From Castanea sativa (taxonomy: Eukaryota; Streptophyta; Magnoliopsida; Fagales; Fagaceae), in assembly GCF_040712315.1 (NCBI RefSeq), contig NC_134015.1:46828464-46892463 (forward strand): DNA of 64,000 nt. The letters run 5' to 3'. The notes under the pieces were generated by a model. It was not told where the DNA came from. It saw nothing but the letters and a program-made list of their open reading frames with translations, and searched no databases. A program made the translations under genes and the position numbers. This document shows positions 1-10,485 of this stretch, in pieces. Numbering within the stretch: the first letter of the stretch is position 1; each line of letters begins with the position of its first letter.

Positions 1-1134
1 ACATCAAAATCAGAACTTGTCATACAAATTGTAAATAGGAAAATAATGTACGTGATCACAAAATAAAACTGAGAAAATAAAGTGAATCTTACTGTTGGTC
101 TGAGATCTGGAATGTTATAGGATTTTTTCTGCGAAGCATATATACAATTACAAAGAGGTTAGATGCTATATAATCTTCTTCACTTTGTTGATGTAAAAGT
201 ACAAATGCAAGTTAATGCTAAGTGCAAACCTGAGAATAAAGAATTTGAGAGGTAGTCCACCAGTTAGAGCCTTGGCCATCAACAGTACCAGTGCCTTGAA
301 TGGTAAAGTTTTGGACCCATTTGAAATTAATCCACTGAAACAAACTGGATTTTGGCCATGAACCAACTTTGGGAGGAGCAAAGAGAGTTCCATCTATCTG
401 TTGGAATTCCACTTGCATTAGCTTTGTACGTTTAAGCATTTAATTGTAAATTGTTATATAAAGACAAAATAATATAATGCTTAAATGAAAAAAAGAATAT
501 TCTTGTTATCTTTCTCCATTACTGTAATGGTTATGAAGATACTGCTATAGAGTCAGTAAAATGAGATTTAAAGAAGAGAAAGCAAAACCTGAAGAACAAG
601 GTTAGGCATACAAGGGCCCTGAAGAGTTATGGGCTTGATGAGGAAAGTGAATCCTGATGGGATTTCTACTGTAGCCCCAGGAAATTTGCATGCTGCTTTC
701 CATGCTGCTAGGAGTGCCTGCTTGATTGGTTACATGCTCAAGAAATTTAGAATCCTACAAACCACTAAATACTAGCGAATCCACTATTCATGTAAGGTGA
801 GGGAGTGTCAATAAATTTCCAAATTCACATAAGCACAAACGAACAATTTTTTTTTTTTAATTACCTTAGAATCGTCGGAAAAACCATCACCTTTAGCTCC
901 AAATGAAAAAAGATCAAAACTGCTAGACGGGTTGGGATTAGAACCGCGATGAGGAAGAGGGGCTGGTGCAGGACTAGGAAAATGAGTGTTGCCATTGCCA
1001 CTCTTATCTTTCTGGTGCTTATGAGTTTTGGAATTCCTAATGTGATTGTTTCTTGCCTCAACTGAAATTTTGGAGAATAATGTGACCATAAAGAATAGAA
1101 AAAGGAGAAGAGATGAACTCTTGTATTTTTTCAT
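1..1134 (-). CDS. Polygalacturonase, 5' part (exons 1-4), runs off left edge
   Basis: Glycoside hydrolase family 28 polygalacturonase, expected to be secreted and to cleave homogalacturonan in the cell wall. The ATG is at 1134 and begins a hydrophobic signal peptide (MKKYKSSSLLLFLFFM...), followed by a basic and Pro/Ser-rich linker and the family start motif FDLFSFGAKGDG. Four exons fit GT-AG introns: 1134-865, 717-589, 397-230 and 128-93, which gives 201 residues in frame. Exon 2 encodes ALLAAWKAACKFPGATVEI, exon 3 DGTLFAPPKVGSWP and TVDGQGSNWW, exon 4 KKSYNIPDLRPT. All match the N-terminal half of plant At1g48100-type polygalacturonases (family knowledge). The catalytic motifs (NTD, DD, HG, RIK) would lie beyond base 1. 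No frameshift or internal stop is seen, so it may be functional. Its upstream region is duplicated at 54-59 kb. Confidence 0.92.
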
Positions 1135-1261
1135 CTCTTTGAACTGTTCTTTTCCTTCTTGGAAAGCCTTCTCAGAGAAGAGAGAATTCCTACTAGTATG
1201 ATGAGCTTTAGCAAACTATGCTTAGAGACTTGAGAGTTGATACAAGGGGTACGGTACGTAG

Positions 1262-1270
1262 TTATATAAG
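1262..1270 (-). promoter_or_regulatory. Putative TATA box of the polygalacturonase gene
   Basis: The minus strand reads CTTATATAAC about 130 bp upstream of the ATG at 1134. This is the only good TATA-like match in the proximal upstream region and would place transcription start near 1235. It is inferred from position only. Confidence 0.45.
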
Positions 1271-1275
1271 CAGTT

Positions 1276-1614
1276 TATGTAGTATGTTATCACGGAAATA
1301 GCCTTGACTAGGTTGTAATTTACTAGGACATCCATCATTCGGTGGTTAAATTAGTAAAGGACAAGGATGACTTTGTCATTTAGAATGGGAGGAGGAGTAT
1401 ATCGTGTAACAGTCTCGCGAGACTCCCTCTCATATAGAATTAAATTTACGCATGTTATGGGAGAAAGATCTCATAAAATTGTTTTATAGGATACTTTTTC
1501 TTTTGCACTGGTGAATGGGATTATTGGGCACCACCAAGAAGTAATATTATAGACGGAATTAATTTGTGAAGGCTATTTTTTTTTTTTTATAATAAAAAAA
1601 GAACTGCTGAAGGT
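1276..1614. other. Polygalacturonase upstream sequence, no gene
   Basis: AT-rich sequence upstream of the polygalacturonase TATA box. I see no ORF, repeat boundary or RNA gene. It is not found in the second copy of the block at 40.8 kb, where an LTR-like sequence occupies this position. Confidence 0.6.
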
Positions 1615-3359
1615 AAGCCTTAAGTGTGGTTGATTTTTTTTAATTAAAATGCTATAATGCTGGTATGATTTGGGCATTTATCAAAGTTCAAAGATTTATA
1701 ATTAACTAATTAATTAAACAACTACCTTCTGTTGTCGTTTCTCATTTCTTTCATTAATAGCTCTTTAACAATTGGTTACCAAAAAGTTTTTAACAGTTCT
1801 AATTATAATTAATATTTTTTTTATCAGAAACAACAGTTCTAATTACTTTAATACTGTAATTTTCCAAACACTCAGAGTTGTTAAAGATTTTCTCAGTTTA
1901 AGCATTTTATCACCAAAAATTATGCAACTAAAACTCTACGGTTAAATCTCTACTTTTTACAACAATTCCATACGGCCCTATATAGTGATCAATTTTTATG
2001 TGCTTTTTAATGATTTTAAGATATTGAATGGTTCACAGCAAAAATAAAATAAAAAGATCTTGAATCGGTAAAAAAACTCTTAAAATCGGTAAAAATTGGG
2101 AACTGAATGCTTTTTTATTTTATTTTTTGTTTTATTTTATTTTTAACTTTTATAAAAATCTACACTCTTGTGCTGCTCGACCCAGCCACACCTTGAACCA
2201 CATGCACTTGTGTATAGAAAGATACCACTAGGACTAACATGTCCGGTTAGGATTGTGTATGTTGAGCGGTGCCTAAATTCCACTTTTGTATAGATAAGTA
2301 TATTCAAAACTCATAATCTCTACCGTCCTCAAATAAATAATACTACTCCATTAAATGATTTCTAGAAAACAATACGTGGTGATCATTAGTTCATTTTCTT
2401 TAGCTACGTTTCATTTTCGAGTGGATCGTAGAACTCTCTTGTTGTTATTATTCTAATGATTTAACTGTTTTTTAAAGCATAACTTTAAGTAATGACTGCT
2501 TGTCTGCTTAAGAACATTGAAAAGGGAATATTGCCACATAATCCCACTTGGGAGGCATCGGATTAGTTTTCTATAAGTTTACAATTACTAAAGGTGTGGA
2601 TTTAACCACAAAGTTTTTTTTTTGGGAATCAAGAACAGATAAAGGACAGAGAATGAAGCAATTCTAAGTTTTACTACAAACATACACCACAAATTATACT
2701 CAAAAGCTATAAAAACTTTTTAGGATCGATGAATCAACCACATAGGGTTGCTTCCTCTTTATTTTATGTAAATTGCACAATTATAAATTTCACCCATGCA
2801 TCATTCAGTTTGGTGGAAGCAGGAGGACAAAATAAAGTTCAATTAAAATATAGTGTTTGGAGTTTGGATAATGCTTTCAACACCTAAACTCATATTTAAG
2901 AAGGTGCATACCTAAAACCTATAAAGCATAATTTGGATGCCTCCTAAATACTTTTATAATTAAGGCCTGCTCCAAGATAAAAGTTGCAAGTTATACAATT
3001 TCTGCCTTTGTGAATAAATTTTTCATTTGAGGATAAAATAAAACATTTTATATATATATATATATATATATAGATATAACAGCTCACCCAACATAACCAG
3101 GTCACAATCTACTAAAAAAACCCTCATCTCAAATGAACCTAACTTTTGAGGTGAAACAAGTCTAAAAAGGAAATAAGGTAGCCAACTCACCACTCACTAG
3201 CGCATGCTATTCGTCACTTTGAATGCAGCATACATTGTCCAAAACAGTGCTTAAAATTTGGGGGTTGGTGATCCTAGGTTTTTTTTTTTTTGGTTACAAT
3301 AAGCAGGAAAAAGAGAATTGAACTTAATTCTCTTTATTAAAGGGACCAAATAATGTTAT

Positions 3360-3400
3360 GGACAAAGTTTAATTATAAAATTTACTTAATAAAAACATTA

Positions 3401-3456
<56 letters not shown>

Positions 3457-3714
3457 TTTGTTGAAAATCTAACTGTTGAATTGTTATAAACTTATATTTT
3501 ATACATAATTTTAAATTACCAAAACTTGCAATTTAAATAATTTATTGATGACATAATTATTGATCTTTAATTTTCAAGAATTTTTATAAGCATGAAGGAT
3601 ATAAGAAGAAGATATAATCTAATGATGGATTTATTAAAATTCACCTCTAATAAAAAGATATTGAGGAAGATTGTAATCTTAGGTTATAACTAATTTTGTA
3701 GTTATACTTTGTTC
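3360..3714. mobile_element. MULE-like MITE, 355 bp, absent from the second copy
   Basis: The termini are inverted repeats (GGACAAAGTTTAATTATAAA against GAACAAAGTATAACTACAAA). The element is flanked by 9-bp duplications taatgttat (3351-3359) and taatgctat (3715-3723), one mismatch. The right copy of the block reads taatgttattaag without an insert, which confirms the empty site. A (CA)n(TA)n microsatellite lies inside (about 3402-3455). A 9-bp duplication suggests Mutator-type mobilisation. Confidence 0.75.
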
Positions 3715-4110
3715 TAATGCTATTAAGCCCCATGTTTCTTGTTTTGGTTTTTTTTTTTATTTAATTTCAGACAAATGAGATCGAGTTGACAAGCCAGTCA
3801 GCCAATGAGGTTAGTCCATGTATATCCAAAGTCTTTTTAGCACGTCATTTTTTTTCCCCCAAGGTTGAAAGACTTGATTAAGTAGTAATGCATCTCCCAA
3901 AAAAAAAAGAAAAACCCTAATTAAGTAATAAGTATTAATAATTCATAAGACCAATGAAACTAACTGAAATTTGAGAGACCAGACTCAAGACTACTATCTC
4001 CTACCAAGGAGAAGAATAGGAAACCATCAAAGCGACGTGGACTGCAAATGAAGTAGCAGTTTATTTAGTAGGTAAAAATGGAGATCACATTACAAGTTCT
4101 TTTTTTTTTT

Positions 4111-5240
4111 TTAGCAAATAACACTCCCCTCTCTTGAGATTTGGAAAAATGACACTCACTCCCAAACTTAAAAGGAAAAAACATTTTCCCCCTTTGACAT
4201 TCATTTAACTAAACTCTGTTAAATTGATGTTAAAAATATTGTGTACTAACCTACTCTTTAGTTAAGAACATATTTCCAAAATTGCCCTCAACTTATTCTT
4301 AAAAGTTTTACAAAACCCAAAATTTCAGCAGTCATCCCTTTCTGCTCATCCTTTCTCACTTCTTTGAAAACCTAGATTGATGTTAAGGACTTTTATTTAC
4401 AAATTCATAATAACAAATACACCTCAGTTGGTCCCCTACAACCTCCCATCCCATGGTCCAATAATGATTCCATAGTGAATACGATAAAAGCTGAATAACC
4501 AGGTAAATGTCGACGAAGCCCTCAAAATTTCTTGTATTTTAGCATAGCTGAGCCATGGATTTTTGGAATTTATGTGTAGATTGTTATGTGCACAATGGTA
4601 TAATATTCACAAAACAATTTGTAAAGCTTTAATTTTTTTTTTTTTGGTGGAAAAAACTCGATTTTTGTTGTTATTAATGGGTTTACTTCAAAGTTAAAAG
4701 ACACTTTCGTTGATGGATTTTGTTTGAAAATGCTCGATTTGTTTGTTACACAATGCTTTGGATATTTACTCATGCTTTATTATCTTATTTGTTTTGCATT
4801 TTTTTTCAAAGATTTTATATTCGTTGAATGTCCTAAACCAAAATTTTGAAATTAATATAACTAAATTAGTTTTTGAGAAGTAGTTCTAGTATTTGGAAAA
4901 GGTCCAAACTATTTCCCTTGTGTCTATAATGCTTGAAAGGTAATTTGCAATTCAATAAGTGGATGCTACTTGTCAATAATTCAGTCAAAGAAACAATACT
5001 TGGTAGTAAATAAGTAAATGTAAAAATGAGCTGGAAAGTAAAAGCCAATAGCCATTGACACCACACCTGACTTGCATGAAGAAAAATAATTGATTTGAAC
5101 TTCAAGAGTTTCTCTTGTATTTGAATAATTAAAACTAGCTTAATAAATCTATAAATAGATATCTTGTGTAATGAAAATGTGGTCTAACAAAATAAATTGC
5201 AATGAAATAAAAATAGCAACACAACCACACTTTGATAAAC

Positions 5241-5279
<39 letters not shown>

Positions 5280-5745
5280 TGCACCTATGTAAATTCTATC
5301 CAATTTGCCCATGTTTAAAAGTTTTTTATATTGATAAGTGACGCTGAAAATTTCAAACTCATTTTTAAACAATAAAAGCTTGAACGCTTCGACAAATTGT
5401 TTTATTTCATAAATTTTGATCCAAAGTTTTGGAAAGAGGTGCGATTAAAAAATCTAAGAGGATCATCAAACTTTAAAAAATCAATTGGAAAGGTGCTAGA
5501 AGAGACTAAAAAATCCATTTAAGCAACATATTTTATAATATGCTCTTTTCATTTTTTATTTTATTTTATTTTATGTGAATGTTCTTTTCACTAACTATGG
5601 TTAAATTTTGGTATAGAGAATCTTTTAAAAAATTGAAATATTCCATTACTGATATTAACAGAAGGGGGATGAGTGTTTTTTCTTTTCAAATTTGGGAGTG
5701 AGTGTCATTTGTTCAAACCTAAAGTGAGGATAGTGTAATTTGCAC
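4111..5745. mobile_element. Non-autonomous MULE with about 80-bp terminal inverted repeats
   Basis: Both ends carry a long inverted repeat containing ATGACACTCACTCCCAAA (left near 4148-4168, right near 5690-5710) and extending through the outer GCAAATTACACT-like sequence. The interior is AT-rich with no transposase ORF and holds a (TA)n(CA)n microsatellite at about 5240-5280. The right copy of the block (near 58660) joins the flanks directly, so this is an insertion specific to the left copy. Outer ends abut poly-T tracts, so the target duplication cannot be read exactly. Confidence 0.7.
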
Positions 5746-6060
5746 TTTTTTCTTTTTTTTTTTTTTTTTCCAGGTGTAGGTGTACTAGCTTTAGTTAGTT
5801 TTATGATACAAACAAGGTGGTGGTTCGCACGTTCTTAGAGTTGTACGTGGAGATAAAAAAAAAAAAAAAAAAAAAGGAGTCCTGGTTTTGTTTTTTTTTA
5901 GTGAAGTCTTTGAAGAATGTTGTCTTCTTCCTCTTCTTCTAGCACTCGGATGGTCCACACGTGGGGCCGGTCGGTGCCATTCCCGCCGCTGCTATCTCCT
6001 ATCCTATATCTGCACGACTGTACTGTTAATGTAAAGTTGTAAACACATACAACGAAAACT

Positions 6061-6524
6061 TTTTTTTTTTTAACCAAAAAGAAAAAGAAGATTCGAGTGC
6101 CTTTAAAAGAAAAAATAAAATCAGAGGCATGTTGTTTTTAATGAAAATCAATTTTCATTTTCGGACACAATGGACATGTAACTATTGGTTTTTATATATG
6201 GGGCTCATGATCTCACACCCACTACATTTGTTGTATGGTATAATGGACATGTAACCATTAAGTGACCCTTCTTCTTCGACTAGCACTTTAGACATTGCCA
6301 TTGTTCCTAGCCTGCAGACCTGCTCTTCATCACCTGCTCCAGTTGTCAGTGCACCTACTGTTCAAGCTCCAAACTCCAAATTGATCGAAAGTCATGTCAT
6401 CATCCCTCGTCAGCTTGTAGGGGAGTTATAAGGAATTAGTACTTTGGCTCGTTGCTTTATTCTTGCCACGAACTATGGCTAGAAGAATAAAGTTTCTTTT
6501 CAAATTAGTTTTTGACAAATTTTA
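6061..6524. other. Unassigned intergenic sequence
   Basis: No gene is seen. A short phrase, aatggacatgtaac, occurs twice (near 6168 and 6243). A slightly GC-richer stretch (6260-6430) could be an old coding remnant, but no reading frame is long enough to support that. Confidence 0.4.
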
Positions 6525-7686
6525 CAGATTTTGACAACAATAATAGTAGAGTCTGAATCTTCTGTCTCCCTTTTCTTGCTCTACTCTATACTTTACAAAT
6601 AAAAACATGTCATGTGTACAGTGATGGTTTCAGGAATTTTTCTCAGGGTGTTTCTTAAAAAGCATAAATTATACAATCTAATAAAAAGAGGAATTCATAT
6701 ATTGACAACAACAACAATAAAAAAACACACAAATACATAAAATTTACAATTACCTTCTACGAGTTTTCATATTTTGAAATCGTTGCAAGATAGTCTCATC
6801 ATTAATTTTATAAGCTACATCTCTTTCAATGTACACAACCAAGCAATCATTCATCCACTGAATGTAGGACAAATTATGAAGCAAAATTTAATTTTATTGG
6901 CATAAAAAAAACTGAGGGTGTTCCCAAATATTTTTTGAAGGGTAGACAAATAAAAAAATTTTAATTATTATATATAAATTTTTTTTTTTTGGTCAGGGTG
7001 GTCCTGGGACCACCCTAACCATAAGGTGGCGTCGCCCCTGCATGTGTAACTAGTAAATTCAAATTCAAATTTTATTAATTTAATAAATCAAATACCCAAA
7101 ATAAATAAATAAAAAAACTCAGCAAACTCCATCACCTCACCACCTACATTCACCACCGCTGGTCCACACTACATCGTCGGCAGCACTAGCAATAGGTGGT
7201 CGATGCCTTCTATGCTGCCATTCACGGGCAACCGCCATCGTCCTCTAACGAATCCATCTCTCTTTCACTTCATCCCTCTCAAACCCACCCACCATCACCA
7301 TTCTACCACCCACAGTCACAGACAGTTACCACCCTCAACGAACTCATCTCCCTTCTACCCAGTCATGGCCTACTTATCACCTCAACGAACTCATCTTCCT
7401 AATGCCATCAACATAGTCACGGCCAGCCACCCTCCTCGACAAACTCATCTCCCTTCTACCCACCACCAATTTCAGCATAAACAAATACCCAAATCGAAAA
7501 ACAACATTCCCATCAATTTAAAGCAAAACCATCAACACCATTTTAAAAATAAATGAGATTATTGCAACTTGATTTGAGAAGTTATAACAAATCCTTAATA
7601 ATCCTTCAATGTAAAGATGACAACAGTGGTGGGTGGGTGGGTTTGAAGGGATGAAATAGAAGAAAGATGGGTTCGTTGGTGATTTG
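6525..7686. mobile_element. Foldback element, left arm, loop and start of right arm
   Basis: The sequence from about 6525 to 7310 (less the hAT insert at 6619-7040) is the inverted complement of about 21395-21745. The stretch 7600-7686 is the inverted complement of about 7235-7330. The right arm is therefore split at 7686, where a Sirevirus entered, and resumes at 21284. Matching marks are acaaataaaaacatg, aaaaaaactcag and ccattcac. The Pro/His/Ser-rich ORFs here are by-products of the repeat and are not called as genes. Confidence 0.7.
6619..7040. mobile_element. hAT-type non-autonomous element, 422 bp, perfect 8-bp TSD
   Basis: It is flanked by an identical 8-bp duplication catgtgta at 6611-6618 and 7041-7048. 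Termini are CAGTGATGGTTTCAGGA and, on the other strand, CAGGGGCGACGCCACC, imperfect inverted repeats of the common plant hAT type. A near-perfect palindrome (ggtcagggtggtcc / ggaccaccctaacc) lies just inside the right end. No transposase is encoded. The flanks match the uninterrupted inverted partner near 21660, so the insertion post-dates the foldback element. Confidence 0.85.
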
Positions 7687-8701
7687 CCAAGAATGTATTG
7701 ACCCTTTGGGTAAATTAAATCAATTAATTAAGCTAAGTAAATTAATTAGATTCAATTACATGCAATAAGCGTGGTAGCATAAACAAATCACCAAATAACT
7801 AAATGCAGCAAAAATTAAATTTGACACGAGTGATTTGTTTACGAATGGGGAAAACTACCGAGGCAAAATCCCACCAGGTGAATTTAAGGTCACCACTCCC
7901 AAGAATCCACTATTATCAAAACAAGCGGTTACAAGTAAATGAATCCCAGTACCTTTTACCAACTTAGAGTTGAACTCTTACCCCAATACCCAATTGGACT
8001 TGTAATGTAGTGACAATTTCTCCTTTCAATGCACGGCTCCCAGTACATGACTAACTAATTGAGGCGCGGATCCCAGTATGTGACTTACTCCTTTACACGA
8101 ATCCAAGTACGTGACTAATACACCAATTTGAGAAGGATATTGGCTGCAAAGTTCTTTAGTTCATCCACACGATAAAGATCAAGAAGCTCCTTGGTTACAA
8201 AACCCTATGGCATACAAACGCAGCAACTTCTTCAAGAGAAAGATGAACAAGGGCAAATTGTCTCCGGTTACAATTTGAGTGAATAATTACTTTGCATTAA
8301 GTTGCATCACCTTTGACGGCCCTTAAAATAATCCTTATATTCATCTAGGGTTATGAGAAAAGAAATCCTGCAGAAACATACATGGATATGCGTGAAAACA
8401 GATCTAGAAATATGATTTTTGTAAACCTCGATAGATAGGCTATCTGTCGAGCTGATGTCAAGTTTCGAGGAAAAAGCTTCTTTTAAACCTCGATAGATTT
8501 AATCTGTCGAGATTTAAAATACAACAATTCTTCACTTATTTCTTGAACAGATTTGCATGACTTTAACTCTTGACTTGAACACAAAGTTACTTGAAAATTT
8601 AAACCATTCTAGATATACTTAAATACAAGTAAAGTGCGTTTTGTCTGAGGACCAATTCTGAATGACATATGTATATAACAATTTCCATATATATCCTAAC
8701 A
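7687..8701 (-). repeat. Sirevirus 3' LTR
   Basis: Colinear with the 5' LTR at 20258-21283 over its length. On the minus strand it starts TGTTAGGATATATATGG directly after a polypurine tract and ends ...CATTCTTGGC, a few bases short of the 5' LTR terminus (...CTTGGCCTACA). It contains Sirevirus-like CTCGATAGAT / TCTGTCGAG palindromic motifs near 8430-8515. Confidence 0.85.
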
Positions 8702-8713
8702 ATCTCCCCCTTT
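8702..8713 (-). promoter_or_regulatory. Polypurine tract of the Sirevirus
   Basis: The minus strand reads AAAGGGGGAGAT immediately before the 3' LTR, the expected plus-strand DNA priming site in reverse transcription. Confidence 0.85.
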
Positions 8714-9021
8714 GGTAACCATGACAAAAACACAACAAACAAATGAAATATGAGAGAAGTCATAAAGCACTCAACTCATACTCACTTGTTGAATACAATA
8801 AAATCTAATCCTAACACAAACTCTTGAAAAACTTTGCAAGAAGAGAGTTTATGGCATGATAGATTTTGACAACCTGTATTTTTGAAATACTTTAAACAAA
8901 ACTCATCAAGGCATCTTAGTGTGAAACAGAAATTAAAAGATTTCATACATAATAAACATTTGTATAAAGAGAGAAAAGAAACAACACATGGAGAGATAGG
9001 TGAAAATGTAATAACAACCTC

Positions 9022-9023
<2 letters not shown>

Positions 9024-9080
<57 letters not shown>
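9024..9080. repeat. (TA)n microsatellite
   Basis: Uninterrupted TA dinucleotide run inside the 3' part of the Sirevirus. It generates a false Ile-Tyr-repeat ORF on both strands. Confidence 0.95.
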
Positions 9081-9082
<2 letters not shown>

Positions 9083-9315
9083 ATAAAGAACACAAGGTTT
9101 GCTATCACAGAGTGGTCACAAGACCAATGGTACAAGAACAAAGTATCTAAAAGATAAAGAAAAGAAAAGATACATAAGTCCTCACTACATCCTTCAAATA
9201 TATAGACACTCCCCCTAAAAAAAAGGTCATATGCTAACTCTTCTCCCCCTAGATACATAACTACTCTCATACCCAAAACTACTCCCCTTTTTTGTCATGA
9301 ATAACAGAAGCCAAG

Positions 9316-10485
9316 TCACTGTGAAGTAGTCATCTCCTTATCACCGGAAGAGCTAGCATCTTCATCCTCATCATCACCGAAGCCACCATCATTGTCCTCG
9401 TCCTTTGAAGCTTGTGGAAATGGAGATGGAGAAGCGGTGAAACCACCCATGACAACCTGTCGTTGTGCAGTACGACCAACACGGGTGTTTACCTGACACA
9501 ACTCATCACTGAGAGTGTCAAGGTGAGCATCCATGTGCTCAAGCTAAGCCATGATGGCCTCAAGAGTCACATCACACGTGGAAGAGGAAGGAGCAGAGGT
9601 GGATGGAGTAGAACGGGCTAGAGGAGTCGTCGTCTCAGTTTGTGGCTGCTTCGGTTGAAGCTAGGCCTCACTCCATCGAACAGTCCCTGCGTCAATGGCA
9701 TGCATGATAAGGAAGTGATCAGACTCAAGATATGTAGAGGAGTGGCGAATGATCCTCATGATAGCAGAAGGAAAGATAAACATATCATGGGTCATCATAT
9801 CCTTATAGACATCTATAAGGGAGATGATGAAGTGAGAGGGAAAGTCAATAGTGAGGTCCTCAATGAGGGATAACAAAAAGCGAGCACGAGGCTCAGTAAT
9901 AGAATTATAGTGAGACAAGGGATAAAGAACAAATGCTATCACCATATTCAGGAACCTCAGACCTTTTGCAAAGCTTGAGCATGAGGTGTTTTGACACCCA
10001 CCCCATGATGAAGGTGTCTCATAGAAGAGAGACAAAAGCTCGTCCTTGGACACAGTCCTCAGTTGGGAACAACCGGGGTAATCAGGATGTGATTCCCTCG
10101 GGACATGTAGCACTTCAGAGATAAGCTCTAGAGTCACTATGATACGAGTACCTCCAACAACAGTGGAAAACTAAGGTACTGAAGAATCCGAATCGTGCAT
10201 GTTGGAGTAAAACTCCTGTATGATCACGGAAGGACAGCTCACAAGTATCTCACAAAGAGACTCCCAACCTCGTCTGTGTATGACATTCGAGAGAGCAGTA
10301 TCGGAGAAGTCCGACAAGATAATGTGGCATTCTGAATGAATGTCACGTTTGGAGAAGTTCTCTGAGAAGTCCTTACGAGCTTTCTCATCACAGAACCTGA
10401 CATGAGAAGGAGTAGAGTCAAAAGAAGATGCCCTGGAACGAAGAGGGTTTCAGGACAGAGTGGACTTAACGTGCTTTGGTGCCAT
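9316..10485 (-). pseudogene. Sirevirus envelope-like ORF, broken by in-frame stops
   Basis: One reading frame, start ATG at 10485 (MAPKHVKSTLS), runs to 9316 through four in-frame stops: near 10450, near 10170, at 9661-9663 and near 9546. The segments between read as a single protein: an N-terminal part (FCDEKARKDFSENF), a globular middle (LISEVLHVPRESHPDYPGC, WGGCQNTSC, FPSAIMRIIRHSS) and an acidic C-terminal tail (DEDNDGGFGDDEDEDASSSG). This layout matches the so-called envelope-like or plant-transposon protein between pol and the 3' LTR in SIRE1-type elements (family knowledge). Whether such proteins act as envelopes is unproven, and no clear membrane segment is visible here. Confidence 0.75.

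Larger units (their letters stand above)
1615..6060. repeat. Left copy of duplicated upstream block
   Basis: Three stretches recur further right in the window: 1615-2040 matches 40805-41360, 2295-2480 matches 54040-54240 in inverted orientation, and 2480-6060 matches 54715-58926. Shared marks include the phrases aatcccacttgggaggcat, cagctcacccaacataacc, aaggtggtggttcgcac and gtccacacgtggg. The copies differ by transposon insertions on each side. The left copy alone carries the elements at 3360-3714 and 4111-5745. No coding sequence is seen in it. Confidence 0.85.

Noticed and set aside
4866..5105. 79-codon minus-strand ORF in the MULE
   Set aside because: No transposase or other domain; AT-rich chance frame.
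7196..7556. Overlapping Pro/His/Ser-rich ORFs
   Set aside because: They lie in the foldback arm; the inverted partner at 21284-21490 gives a similar peptide only because the DNA is repeated.
8782..9276. 164-codon ORF with Ile-Tyr repeats (and the plus-strand ORF at 8882-9157)
   Set aside because: Translation of the (TA)n microsatellite inside the Sirevirus; no protein-like character outside it.
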